From assembly GCA_018881555.1 (NCBI GenBank), contig JACAXG010000053.1, positions 955,895-1,019,894 of the forward strand: 64,000 nucleotides of DNA. The letters run 5' to 3'. The stretch's first letter is position 1, and every line of letters begins with the position of its first letter. Of this stretch, positions 50,801 to 62,888 are shown one piece after another. The notes beneath the pieces were generated by a model. It did not search any database, was not told the DNA's origin, and worked only from the letters and a program-made list of their open reading frames with translations. The DNA is from Amblyornis subalaris (lineage: Eukaryota; Chordata; Aves; Passeriformes; Ptilonorhynchidae). A program made the position numbers and the translations under genes.

Positions 50801-51776
50801 TTATATTCTTTCTCTATAAATCTTTATTAAACACTGCCAATTCAGCATCTTTAATTTGATTGTTTCATTTGCATGCTTTGCCTTTGTGATTGGATTAGAG
50901 TTTGTTGTACTTTACTCTTTATTATTAGCTCTCTGGATGTGTAATTATGCATTATTACTTAACGTTAAATTTACTTTGTTCAGTATTTGAGTATAAGGTA
51001 TTGCACTGAGGCAACAATATGCAAAAATATTTTTCTGCTTCTTCAAGCCCTTCTGCAACCCTTCACCTGAGCCTCTGTAAATGTGGAAAAAATTAACTTG
51101 TGTATGGTGTATTACTGCTGCAAAAATTATAGTCAGGTGAAAAAATTGAAAAAAAGTTTTGATTCATATCTGAATTGGCCAGATTATCTCATGGTCAGTT
51201 GGTCATCATTTATGAGCTGATTAAAAACCCCTAAATGAAGCTTTTGCATCCCCTTTTTTTGTGCCTACCCCGTTCAGAATTATTGATATTGCTTTCAAAA
51301 TTATAATTATTGATCTGATTTTATGTGTTTTGTAAGAGAAAATAAAGACTCAAATTTGGAATTTTTCATGGAAAGTATTACAGAAGCAAGTTTACTTTTA
51401 AGGAAATGTTTGTTTCTAAAATGCTATCAGTTTTGAATATTATGAAAAACTGAACTATATTGTTTGTTGTCTTTTGCATTTTCCCCCTCATACTGCTATT
51501 TAAAAAAAAATCCAAAAAAATTCCATTAAATTTTTTTAATATTTCAGATTTTTAGTACAAGATAATTAGCAAACTATTAGTTCTTTTTCTCCTGCTTCTT
51601 TAATTTAGATTGGTATTTGACATAACATGGCAACAAAACCTTTTTATAAAAAAAGGTCACTGGTGACTACTGTTTAGAAGAGACTTGCAAGGAAATGTTG
51701 GTAAATATAATAGNATATTGCAAAAGTAAAGATCACCAAAAAAGTGGTTAATTTTTTTTCTCCCAGCCAGTTTGTT

Positions 51777-51843
51777 ATAGAACAGTGATTGGAATCTTTA
51801 GGGTTTGAAAGGACCTCTGGAGATGATCTAGTCCAACCCCCAA
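51777..51843 (-). mobile_element. Severely truncated CR1 3' end, minus strand
   Basis: About 67 bases match only the extreme CR1 3' end in reverse complement: GGGTTTGAAAGGACCTCTGG followed by AGATGATCTAGTCCAACCCC. The terminal 8-bp repeat is decayed at the left. Severe 5' truncation like this is typical of LINE retrotransposition by target-primed reverse transcription. Confidence 0.85.
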
Positions 51844-52365
51844 GTCAAAGAAACAAGTCAAATGGTAGAAAAAAGCAAATGAATTGTTCACAAAGATCTT
51901 CNAGTCATGGGGTTATAATTATTATCATTAAGTATTTTTACAAATAAGACCTTTTTAACCAAATTAGCCCTGAACTCAAATGTGATCACACAATCCTAAT
52001 TTGAAAATTTAGAACAGACTGTTAAATTTATTTGAAGTCGATGATTGTTGAAGACATTGGTTATTTAATAAAGGATCTTAAAAAATGCACTAATTTTGGT
52101 GCCAGATTTTCAAACATCTTTTAGTATATTCTCAAGGAGAGCAAATTAGCACAGAGAAACAAATAGAAAGTGTGATAAAATATACAAGATTATATCAAAG
52201 GTAAATCACAATTATTTTGATATACTTTTATAGCAAAAAACCCAACCCCCAAACTTTCAAGAAAAATATGATGTGAGTTTTCTAACTTACCTAGATTTAA
52301 ATAGATAATTTACTTAATTGCTACAGTAGAGCAACTTAAGGTGTAGCTTGTAGAAATAAAGTGAA
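51844..52365. other. AT-rich non-coding DNA, no gene recognised
   Basis: No open frame, repeat or RNA signature is visible between the CR1 stub and the nested CR1 pair. Confidence 0.6.
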
Positions 52366-52921
52366 GAGCTGTAAGGGAGATAAAGAACTGGCTAACCAAG
52401 AGAATGCAAAACATTTATATTAAGAGTTCTCTAAATAGGGATCAGTAATGAAATTTTTCAAGGATAATTTTTCAGATTCATCCTTGTTAGTATGTTGATT
52501 AATGACATTACAGGAAAAACAAGAAATATGCCAAAGGGGGCTTTCATGATATTGAAGAGAACTGGGGCACTCCAGAGCTAATTATCAGCAAAACTGACAC
52601 AATCAAAAAGCACATCAATTAGAGGTGGCAGTTCAAGAAACACCTCTCATTGAATCAGTCTCTTAGGGATGACCAAACTGCAAATATTTTATACCTCTGG
52701 AAAAGTCTATCCTGATTTTAGGCATTGATAGGGCCTCACTTATAGAGCTGTTTATATTCTGGTCTCTGAAGTTAGAAAAGAACACAGTCTCTTCACAAGC
52801 AGCCACATGAACAACATAAGGGGCAACAGGTACAAGTGGCACTGGTACAGGTTTTATCTCAACACAAGAAAGACATTTTTACAGCAGGAACAATCAAACA
52901 CTGGAACAACCTCCCCAGGAA
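52366..52921 (+). mobile_element. Older CR1 LINE fragment, host of a nested insertion (left part)
   Basis: The clear part is 52780-52921, with GGGGCAACAGGTACAAG, TTTTATCTCAACACAAGAAA and CACTGGAACAACCTCCCCAG, the plus-strand CR1 ORF2 C-terminal region. Further left the match is weaker but ordered. AACTGGCTAACCAAGAGAAT occurs near 52387, TTGATTAATGACATTA near 52496, and a GCTTTCATGATATTGAA word near 52541 stands where the catalytic YADD codons would be. I infer that the element begins near 52366 and is old and heavily mutated. It is cut at about 52921 by the minus-strand CR1 and resumes at 53271. Confidence 0.65.
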
Positions 52922-53270
52922 CATAGAATCATAGAATCATGGAATGGTTTGGGTTGGCAGCAGACCTTTAAGATCAACTAGTTCCAACCTCCTGCCATGG
53001 GCAGGGACACCTTCCGCTAGACCTGGTTGCTCAGAGCCCCATCCAACCTGGCCTTGAACACTTCCAGAGATGGGGCATCCACAAATTCTGTGTTCCAGTG
53101 CATACCTTCGTATATCTAACCTAAACCCACTCTCTTTCAGTTTGAAGCCATTACCCCTTGTCCTGTCCCTACATGCCTTTGTAAATAGTCTTGCTCCATC
53201 TTTCCTCTAAGTTTCCTTCAGGTAATGGAAGGCTGCAATTGGATCACCCTAAAGCCTTGTCTTTTCAAAG
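52922..53270 (-). mobile_element. CR1 LINE, minus strand, inserted into an older CR1
   Basis: The plus strand starts with the CR1 3' terminal repeat in reverse (ATAGAATCATAGAATCATGG), then GGTTTGGGTTGG, CTGCCATGGGCAGGGACACC, GGTTGCTCAGAGCCCC and CCATTACCCCTTGTCCTGTC. It ends in the ORF2 C-terminal region near 53270. The 3' repeat is well preserved, so this copy is younger than its host. It is 5'-truncated with no intact frame. A CAT trinucleotide lies at both junctions (52922-52924 and 53271-53273), which may be a tiny duplication or chance. Confidence 0.93.
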
Positions 53271-53300
53271 CATGGTGAAGTCTCCACTGCTGTTTTCCAC
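53271..53300 (+). mobile_element. Right remnant of the interrupted older CR1
   Basis: CATGGTGAAGTCTCCACTGC directly follows the inserted copy. It matches the CR1 segment (GTGGTGGAGTCTCC type) that normally comes right after the CCCCAGG seen at 52913-52919. The two parts therefore join when the insert is ignored. Similarity fades after about 53300. Confidence 0.65.
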
Positions 53301-53559
53301 CTATGTTGCTAATTGTCTCCTAATCGTGTACTCCCAAGTAAGACAAAACCCATCAGAAATATTAGGAAAAACTACTCTACTGCTAGACAGTTCTCTAAGT
53401 CTTTGCCTTCCAGTTTTGCCTGAAAGCCCTTCTGGTTAATAACTGGGCATTGAACAATGTTTGGACAAACTAGAAGAATGGATCTGATTGTCTAGTTCAA
53501 TCTCAAATTAATTTCTGAGCCTAATCAGCGAGTCATGTGGCATTAAGATGAATGGTAGC

Positions 53560-53592
53560 TTTGTTTGTTTGTTTGTTTGTTTGTTTGTTTTT
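53560..53592. repeat. (TTTG)n microsatellite
   Basis: About eight near-perfect TTTG units end in a short T-run. It is a simple repeat with no gene context. Confidence 0.95.
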
Positions 53593-55742
53593 AAGATCAT
53601 TTAGTCATGGGTCTGGAAGAAAAAGTATTCATAGCAGGTCAGTTTTAGGGGAAGTACTTGGAACGCCTTTGCAGACATGATCTCAAAATTATGCCTGAAA
53701 GTCAGCTCTGGGTTTAAATAACGAAGCTGTAAAGTCTGTTGTCTTCAGATACAACTACAGCAAGCTGGTAAACATTTAACAGTTTGCAATAAAACCTGTG
53801 GGATTAAGCAGCATCATTATGTCTAGCCTTCTGTATCGACTCCTAATGAGTGACTGTCTGCAAGAAACAAGCAAATACAAATTTGAATGCTGATGCTGAC
53901 CAGGCAAAGCCATTTTATAAAATGAGAACCAAAATAATTTAATCTGAGGCTGCTAACCTTAGAGACCATTTCTGTTCTGAAAGTTTAGAATTTAGGGAAG
54001 ATATTAAGGAAAAGTTCATCTTTAACTTTTTCTAGAACAGAGCAATAAACAGCCTGACAAAGAAAATTAGATAAACTGCCTCTTTTTTCCCAGCCAAGCA
54101 TTAGAAAAATGGATTTGTACAATCACTGATTGGAAAAGCCATCTGTACTATCTATAACTTTGTAGCATTCAATATTGATAGAACTCTTTGTGACAGACGA
54201 GTGTCTTGCCTGAGGTTGTTGTGGCTGAGAAAATCATCATCCTAGTATTTCAATTTGGCTTTTACTTTTCTTTCATCTTAAACCTACTGGGTTTCCCATT
54301 GTAGTCTGCAGCATTGCTGTACTTGAACAACCTAAATTACTTATATATATATGTATATAAGTGTAGAAATACACATGTACCCCTGCGTATGTTTAAAGGA
54401 CCAGGCACTTTTCCTTCCAACTTACTATTGCTAAGCAACCAGTTCCTCCTGCCTGCTGCTCTAATGAAAAATATTCTTATTAGAGCTGCATCAAATCATA
54501 TTTCTCCTGGGAAGCCCTTGTGGTCAGTCTCAGAGGGCTTCAGTCACAGGCCTTTTAAGAATAATTAATGGAACATTGTTAGAATTGACACTTTAACAAT
54601 ATTGTTGACATATCCCAAACAACAGTTCAACAAGCTCACTTCAGCTGGCTCTTGGTAATTTTGATGACTTTAAAAATAACCCTGAGAGGCTCTAAGTTTT
54701 ATCAGCAGAGTCATCTATGGATTTTTGGTACTGTAAACGGGTGGATTGACCTTATTGTATATAGATATATGTGAGTTTGCAATGCAAACTCAACATACTA
54801 TTTAGAGAGTCACTACACATATATGATTGTTACAGAAATATATTTCCCTATTTCCCTTGCACTTTGAGGATTTTTCACTTCGTAAACTGTTCCAGCTGTT
54901 CAGGGACCTTCTCCAAAAAAGACTTAACCAATTTCCGCACAATGCCTGGAGATACCTCAGAGCTTGTAAGCATCAGGCTATCAAAACCCGAAGTGTTTAG
55001 CAGAATCTCCTTGTAAATCTTTCAAATGCTGCAGGAAAAGGTAAATAAGAGGTAGTGACAAGAATACAAAAAAGTCCCCCAGTTATTTTTAAAAATACAG
55101 GATCGATATCATCCATCTCAGGAATTTAGACTCAAAATATCAGCTCAAACATTGTCGTGTCTCTTGGCTTTTTCAGTGAGACCTGCATTTAGACCCTACA
55201 CCTGAAGCAATACTTTTGTAAATTCATAACCCTCCACAGTGGTCCAATTACAAATCCTCAGTTATCTCTGCACTACGTTCATGAACTCCTCCTGATCTCT
55301 CATGAGGGACCTATTTAGTTGTTCTGCACAGGATTTGTCAGGTCCTTAGCAGACCTGACCTGCTCAAGAGCTATGATTAATAATCTTTCTGAGCTTTTGC
55401 TGATAGAGCAGGTTTCACACCACAAGTTTTCAACTGAAAGATGTTTGTGTCCTAAACTTTTCAAATCAGAATAGTTTTCCTGGTAGCAACTCTGTGTGAC
55501 AGGTAGATTATAACAATTTACATAGGAAAATGAATATTCTTGGTGTGTGAGCTAATGTGCCCTGTCCTACAGCGACCACTGAGCCCTTCTGTGATGGAGA
55601 ATAAGCCATTTGGTGACTGTGGATGAAATGTTTAATGTCTCCATGCAGCAGTTGCTCTATTTGAAAGAGAATACAGATTACTTGTTGTATTGTATATTCA
55701 GAACTCTGGACTAAAATGTGCAGTTACAAGTAGGAGCATTAC

Positions 55743-55794
55743 ATTCACTATCACTGCACGTGTAATGGATTCACCATCACTGCATGTAGAAAGG
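55743..55794 (+). repeat. Two-copy 26-base tandem duplication
   Basis: The first unit (55743-55768) and second unit (55769-55794) both start ATTCAC, share ATCACTGCA and end in AATGG or AAAGG, with about five differences. A slippage-scale local duplication is the simplest explanation. Confidence 0.6.
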
Positions 55795-57598
55795 AAAGAC
55801 ATTCATAGTAGCAATTTCAAAGGAAGGTAGTGCTTTTGTGAGGTTTTTAGGAGATCAGGGTTTCCATTTGCCTGCTGCCCAACTGATTTTCTAAACGCAA
55901 CCGTACTGTGATGTCCGTGTCATCACCTATTATGTAAAATAAAAAAATAAAACATAGCCATACTAAACATTATTCATACTTTTAGCTGCAATTCAAAAAC
56001 TACCTGACTGCCTCCTGGATGAAAAGTAGAGAAGCTACTCTACTGGCAGTAAGTAAATACTTAGGAGGAGAGAAAAGATAAAAATCACCAGACAGGTGAT
56101 ATCATAGGCAACATGCAAGAGTTTCTGAAAGTATGAGCTCACAACGTGCCTTTCTTTTTTNATAATTTAAAAAATATGCTTTTGCTTGTTTGTTGATTAA
56201 AGCAAAATATGTATGAAATTTGTTGTATATTAAGTTTCCTATCAATTTAGAAACTGCTACAGATTTAAAAATTTTACAATACATTGTAGGACAGTACACT
56301 GCAATAGTTGCACTATATTTAAAATGAGAAAGCAGATACTGTACTGTTTTGAACGGCTTTTTTTAGAAAAATGTGCCAAACTGTGTGTATGTGTGTATGG
56401 GGAGGAGGAGAAGGGGTCTCATCCTGAGGCTCTCAGTATGTGTGTACAGTAATTTACTTATTAAATAACACTTTCTGTAAATACAGGTAATTTTTTAATA
56501 ACTTTGTCTAGTCATTTAGGCATTATGCTTAGCTATATAATGTTATATTTCTTTTATCAATTGAAATTATTAGCTGCAAGAATAAAACTACCTTTTGACT
56601 TTGAAACAATTGCACCTGCTGCTTATTTGTAACAGGTGTAGTGTTAGGTAAGGCTTTGTCCTAAGAAAACATCAAAATCTGTTGTTACANTGACAGACAG
56701 AAAAATGCAGGCATGAAAGAAAAATGTTCATTTTCAGTAGCTGAAGAACTCAGTTATTTTTAGGTACTGAAATTTAAAAGGACTGTTTAAACTTTTGACG
56801 TTTATNAAAGTTTGTATTTAACAAATTTAAACATTAATTCTTAGGTAATTAAAATGTTAATTAAAATGTTAACTCAATCTCAAATGTATTAGTATGATTC
56901 TAGTTATGACTTCCTTAATGTCTATTTAGGCTTCTTTTCATGCCAATACTTGATATACTGTAAAGCACAGAATCCCTGTCATATCTCCACATTACTGAAA
57001 TGCCAATATGTAATGCCCTTCAGTTCAGGGAAAACAACAAATGCAAGGAAAAGCATATTGCATATAAACAATTATATATTTTTTCTTTCTGAGGATTCTG
57101 AGGTTGCCAGCCATTGCAGGTTATACAGGTTGCTTAGTCCACCACTGAAGAGCGAAGTGGCAGCTGCTCAGGAGCACATAGCAGAATTCCCTTTCTTACA
57201 CTGCCAGGCAGAGAACACTGCAGCCGGCTTAGATTCCAAGTGGAGCTGGGCAGACGGGAGGTAATTACTCAGGCTGTCTTGAGAATAGCACTTTTAATCC
57301 TGTAAAAAGTGCTGTGGGATACTTAGGGATGCTACATGCTTAAAGTGGCAATCACCTGTCTTCCATCTAGAAGCATTTACCTCCATCCAGTTGTTTGAAC
57401 TGGTTTTTTGATGGGCTTAAAAGAAGATCTGTGTCTTCTGTGAATTTAGATTGCATCTTGGCCTTTCTGGCTGCACAAACCCATGAAACCCACGAAATCC
57501 ATCAAGGGACTCGTGAGATTTATCTTGACTTTGGANGTAGAGTGAGAATATATAAATTGGTTATAGGGTAATACTGCTTTACATTTGGAATTGCGTTA

Positions 57599-57829
57599 GG
57601 ACTTGTCTACATTAATGCAATTGTGAAAGTTAACCCAAATTGACTAAAGTCGTGAATTCAGAGCATCATTAATTAAAGTAGATTAGTGGATTCACATCCT
57701 GAATAAATTAAATTAAACCAAATGCAAGCCCTCTTTAATTCTGAATGAGAGTGTCCAGGCAGGAGTTTTTCATACTTTAACTAATCCATTTTTAAAGTTA
57801 ATTCTGATTGATCTTAATGGGTGTCCATG
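57599..57829. mobile_element. Possible ancient terminal-inverted-repeat (MITE-like) DNA element
   Basis: The block opens GGACTTGTCTACATTAATGC and closes with TTCTGATTGATCTTAATGGG then TGTCCATG. Read in reverse complement, the close resembles the start (GGACACCCATTAAGATCAAT). Inside are TTAATTAAAGTAGATTAGTG and AATGAGAGTGTCCAGG, word types I associate with old amniote non-autonomous DNA transposons that carry CTTGTCTACA-like ends. Target-site duplications are not evident. The call rests on general resemblance, so an ordinary AT-rich sequence or a conserved regulatory element remains possible. Confidence 0.35.
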
Positions 57830-60800
57830 AAAATGAGGCATGTGAAGGTGGATATCTATATGGGTGGGTGAATTCGTACAGAATCTCAAAGAAATATAAT
57901 CAAATTAACAGAATACTACGTCGTTCATTTACATTTTCCATTTCAGGAAGTATACTGATTAAACATTCAAAATCATAGATGTGGTCAAGATAAAAGAGTT
58001 CTGTTTCCAGTGATTCTAAGTTTCTAAAAATAATTAACTTTTAAGGTCAAACTGTATGTAGGATAACATTATTCACTTTTGTGTGTGGATCAATCTCACT
58101 AAGCTTCCTGCCCCCTTTAATAGATATGTTAGTCTACAGAGGAAACATGAGTAATGGTCCCTACAGAAAACCTTAAACAAGGTAGCATTGCACACAATAA
58201 AATAAACCAAAGAAGCTGGAACAGTATATCACACCCACACCATTCCTTTCATAAGGCATAACCTGTCCTCAGTGCTGCAGCAACACGAGCCAGGGAAAAT
58301 CGAAGGGCATAAGGAGTTGAGGTTTAAGGACAAAATAGATTGCAAGACTGTTCATAGCAAGTTTATTTTTAATTTCCCATTTAATTTGCAATATATATTC
58401 CCCTTCCATCTTCTACTGCTGAAAAACTTCCCTCATTGTGCAAATTGTAAGCTGTGTTTCCAGCCCAGTTGGAAGTACGCTTGCATTTCCTTGCTATAAA
58501 TGGTCCTTCATACTAATGTGATGACATACACAAAATTTGTTATTGCAGTTTCTACTTTCTGAATAATATTAATTATTATTCATTATAATAATTACCTGTT
58601 CAGAATTTTTTTTTTCCTGGTGAAAAAAATTACTGAAGAAGCAAACATTATATGCTGCACAGTTAGACTATTCATAACGTGGAGTTTAGAGTGGAATGAA
58701 TGATTTCTTTTTTAATAATAGTTTCTGCTAATCTTAAATTCATTATTCCTCTCTGAATCAACACCTTGCAGCAATGAAACAATGCACACAAGAAATGTAT
58801 TCTGAATGACTGCAAATCTGAGCCAAAAATATGGGCCATTTCACATAAAAATGGAATATTGTCATATGCAAATTGATAAACTACCAAAAATAGAGTGTGT
58901 GAAAGAAGGAACACTTTGATTCTTAGGCAGAATGTTAATATGCTGAACATCTAGATCACTTAATCATTAAAAATAACAGTAATGTGTAATGTGGAAAGTT
59001 TAACACTCTGTAGTGTGAACAATGGGAAAGGTCAAATATCTAATTACTGAGTTTGTCATTGCCTGGAAAGATTTGTAGGAACAGTAATGGTAAAATCTGT
59101 TTTTGTATTGATTTTATGACTGGTCTCNGGTTTTTTTTTCTGTATTTGCCAAGTTCCTCACTGGGTATTAGATCATACTTAGACTTCTTAAGAGAACTGT
59201 AATCTCACATTTCAGGGCTAAAATGTCAGTTAGATAAAAGCGAGAAATTTGTTAATACTTTCCTTTTTAAAAGAATCTGATAGCATACAAATAAATTTCT
59301 AACTTTTAGCCTCTGCAGCAAATTTGCCTTAGANTTATATTATATTAACTGTATAAGAGAAGTGTTAAGCTAAAATGAAATTCTGAAGTTTCACCTGTTA
59401 GTTCTCAATACTGAAATTTAGCCATATTAACCCAATAATGCCATGTTTCTATAATATTTCTTGAAAATCCAGCTCTCTAAGATTATGTTTCAACTCTGTA
59501 CATCGGAACAGTTACCATCTTCTGTCTCTTGGAACCATGTCTGGGTTGCATCCCGTCCCCATGCAGGCATAAATGCAATCAAATCTCTTTGCCTTGATTT
59601 CTGTGGAAAGGACGCAGAGACGTGGGCCAAAGTGGTCCACAGCTTGTGGAAGAGTTCAAGATTTTGGGACAACAGATCTGTATTTGCTGTACAGGTTCAA
59701 TAAACCCTTCCTGCCTTCAGAGGGTGACTTTTAGGAGCTTTTGNTCTGACTGTTTCCAAAGCACTGGGAGACTGGGATCTTTACCTGTGAACTGGTTGGG
59801 CTGATTAGACTGCTTCTTGTACAAGGTCTGGGGAGTGTTATTTCAGGGAGAAAGTTGTAATAGCTTGTATGCTGAATTTCAGTCAATAGGAAATACTGAA
59901 TACAGAATACAGAGGTATATCTTAATGCTTTTTGCTCCTTCAGGGTCTTCGGTATAGGACTTGTGAGTGCAGAAATACCCTGGGTTGTTGGGTTGTGTCT
60001 ATTAAGGCATGTAAGTTATTTCTTTTAAAAGTGGAATAGAGATTATGTCTCTATTTCATTCTAAACAACATGGGAGTTTAGTACTGCTTTTCTGTAGTGC
60101 CCTGTACCCCTGCTATCATCTGAAAGCTTCTTGGTGCATTGCAGTAACCCTCACTGTGGGACAACTGGACTCTGCCCTCTGCACTGCCAGAGGCTGCAGC
60201 CCATACCTGCCCCTCTTTGTTCTGAGCTGGGGGGGGGGTCTCATTCAGCCATGATGGGTGATTATGTTTTTAAAAGGCAAAAATGCAAAGTATGGTGTGC
60301 CAAAGCCAAGATGCGCAAAGAAACGTGGCATCCAAATTTTAGAGTTGTCACATTATTAGTCAGTTTTGGAGACTGCAAATGGATTTTATCCAAAAGATTT
60401 AATACACACAATCTGGGTTTAAATATGTACCCTAAATGCTTTCGCTAAGTATGTGTTGAACTTTTTGGCAACTGATTCACTTTAAGAAAAAATAAACAGT
60501 TTTAAAATATCTGCAGTATTTTTCAGAGTCATTTAATCTGAGGTAATCTCATATAAAATATGGGTTTGTGTACAGTGTGCTATCTCATTAAAGAACGGTT
60601 AAAACAAGGACAGCAGCTATTCATTTTTTGATGTTTTAAGCATATTAGGAAAGGTTAAGCACTTAAAATTATATCGTTCAGTATGACACAGAAGAATTAG
60701 TTTTCTCCTTTGCCCTATTTCCATTTTCACAAAGAAAAATGAAATGAAAGTTTATAAGAGATTATGTCAAATAGGCCAAAATTATATCAAACCTTGATGG

Positions 60801-61192
60801 CATGTGGAGCCAGAAATTTTCCTAAACAGGAAAACTTAGAATTCCTTAGAGGTCACAGAGTACTAGGCTAAAATGAAGGCATTACAGCTAATGTCCTGTG
60901 TGCTTTGATAGGTGAGGGCCATGTAATAGCCCCTCTGAGAGAATTATTAGGCAAAACCATTTGAAGCAGTTTTGTGGTTGCTCTGTCTTACAAAACAAAT
61001 TAGACTGCAGCTGGCAAAGGGATTTAGACAATACAAATATAGTCACATTTTTCCCTGTTTTCTCTTTCAGTTCTGAAAAAAAAGTCTGCAGATGTACTCA
61101 GAGATCTGTCCAGTAGTAATTAGATTAGCATGGTAATTGGACTGTAACTCCATTTATTCATGCAAATGAAGGCTAATCCATTTTTTAAACCT

Positions 61193-61214
61193 TTTGTTGT
61201 TGTTGTTGTTGTTT
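61193..61214. repeat. (TTG)n microsatellite
   Basis: About seven TTG units end in a T-run. It is a simple repeat next to a candidate conserved non-coding block. Confidence 0.9.
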
Positions 61215-61737
61215 TAGCAAATAGAACAGCTTATTTGGTACCACATTTAGATTACTCTTTTTTTCCCCTAGATGTCAGATTTTTCAGTAGGTGAGAAAGT
61301 TTCTTGAGGCTTAAAGGTTATATCATTGTATATGAACGTGGGTTTTTGTCCCTACAGTGAATCAGCATATTTAATGCTGGGAACAAGAAATATATAATAA
61401 ACAAGCCTAAATATGAGGGTTAATTTCACTGAATATAATTTGTAGTGACCTTGGGGGACTATTTCCTTTTTGCATTTACAATTATTTATCAAGCGAGAAA
61501 AAACTAAAAAAGTAAAGAGGATGGTCACCTATTCAAATCTTAATTATCAAGATTAGCTGTACATTTTGCTGAATTTTAAGGTTGTATATTTGGCCTGACC
61601 TTACAGATCATGGGTTTCTGAACTGACTTTCTCCTCAACATTTTTCGTATCTAATTAACTGTAATCTTCTGTGAAGATAAATATTGGGGTTTTTTCTCAG
61701 TTGACAGGCATATCTATTCACATGTACGTGTGCATGT

Positions 61738-61755
61738 GCACACACACACACACAT
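61738..61755. repeat. (CA)n microsatellite
   Basis: About nine CA units flanked by TGCATG words. It is a simple repeat that accounts for the histidine/valine-rich local translations on both strands. Confidence 0.9.
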
Positions 61756-62888
61756 GCACGTTTCAACTCCAGTTGAATAAAAACGATTTTCAAATTTTCC
61801 ATTATCACCTTCAAGACGTGAAGGACAGAAAAGAAAGCCCACCTGATCTGTGAATGTTTTAGGGGTAAGAAGACTGAAGGGAAGGTACCTGCTGTTCTTT
61901 CACCGAAGTTGGTATTTTGATACATGCATAGGCTGTAAAATTCATGTGCCTTCAAACTGCAAATACAGAAGTCTTGCACATGCAATGCAAACAAATGCTT
62001 GAACTCGTAAAAATAGCAGAAATGACAGCAAGAACCACAGGGTAGAATTTAGTTGATGAAGTTGAAGAGATTCATGTGTTCTGGAAGAATGTAATTTGTG
62101 CAAAGTCTGTTCTGTGGGTGGAGAAACAAAGACTGACTTCACCACAACACCATGACACAGTTTGATTGCCAGCTGGGAGAACTGTGCTGATGAAGCTTGT
62201 AGGATATTTATGTCCAGCACTGTTGAAACAGAGGTGGACATATACTCTGAGGTCTATGATATATGTGGTATAAACAAATATACAGCCTTGCCCTTTTGAA
62301 AAGGTCAGGTGCAACATTTCCTAAGATGCTGGGTGAAATTGCAGAGCAAGAAAGGACAAAGAAGCATTCAGTGGGAATGTGGGATGCACAACCAGAGAGG
62401 GTATGTCAGCATGGCTGTGTGCCTAGGTTAAAAAACGCAGTAATCTGATGATGAGCAGTTTTGGCACTCCAGGTCTCAGGAAGTGGAAGGTGGTTACCTC
62501 TATTGTCCAAAATAGAAGAACGGAATTCTTTTCAGAATTTAAACTTCATAATGCCTCTATCTCAGCAGTATACCTCACCTGGCAAAGAATAAGAAAATAG
62601 GCACACAGTGCCTACCTCCCACTCCCAGTTTCCTGCTTGTAGGAAGTTCTTTAAGTACAAATAGGATATGTCACTTTGCTATTTGTCAGGGATTTTTGTA
62701 ATTTTTTAAGTGACTAGACTAAAACCACCTTAATGTTTTCCCAACACACACACACACTCCCACGTAAATCCCTACTGATCACTCCCATTTCATGTATCTT
62801 GGACATACTTAAACTGGTACTAAGTGAGTGTGAACTGTGAGATTTAAATTCACTAAATTGCTGTTTCTGTGAGCAGCAAATAAATCAG

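Larger units (their letters stand above)
44998..51776. other. AT-rich non-coding DNA, no gene recognised
   Basis: An A-run lies at about 46788-46802. A perfect 14-bp inverted repeat with a 2-base spacer lies at 47816-47845. Candidate conserved regulatory blocks are at 48130-48310 and 50820-50990. A GC-richer patch at about 49255-49545 is unassigned and could be an old repeat. Frames such as 47386-47670 show no domain. I recognise no gene. Confidence 0.55.
53301..57598. other. AT-rich non-coding DNA, no gene recognised
   Basis: It contains a (TTTG)n microsatellite and a two-copy 26-base tandem duplication at 55743-55794, both listed separately. An exon-like interval is at 57094-57260. Frames at 53191-53439 (starting inside the CR1), 54314-54568 and 54771-55016 show no domain. 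Confidence 0.55.
57830..62888. other. AT-rich non-coding DNA, no gene recognised
   Basis: It includes an AT-rich inverted repeat at 58570-58594. A GC-richer patch at about 59490-59800 contains an AATAAA and could be an unrecognised LTR. A G9 run lies near 60230-60238, and (GTT)n and (CA)n microsatellites are near 61193-61214, 61738-61755 and 62744-62758. A candidate conserved block spans 60890-61190. Frames at 60131-60448, 61635-61994 (minus) and 61942-62241 (minus) show no domain. Confidence 0.55.

Noticed and set aside
61635..62317. Overlapping minus-strand frames of 81-119 codons
   Set aside because: The first is extended by the CA microsatellite. All overlap each other in different frames and have no domain.
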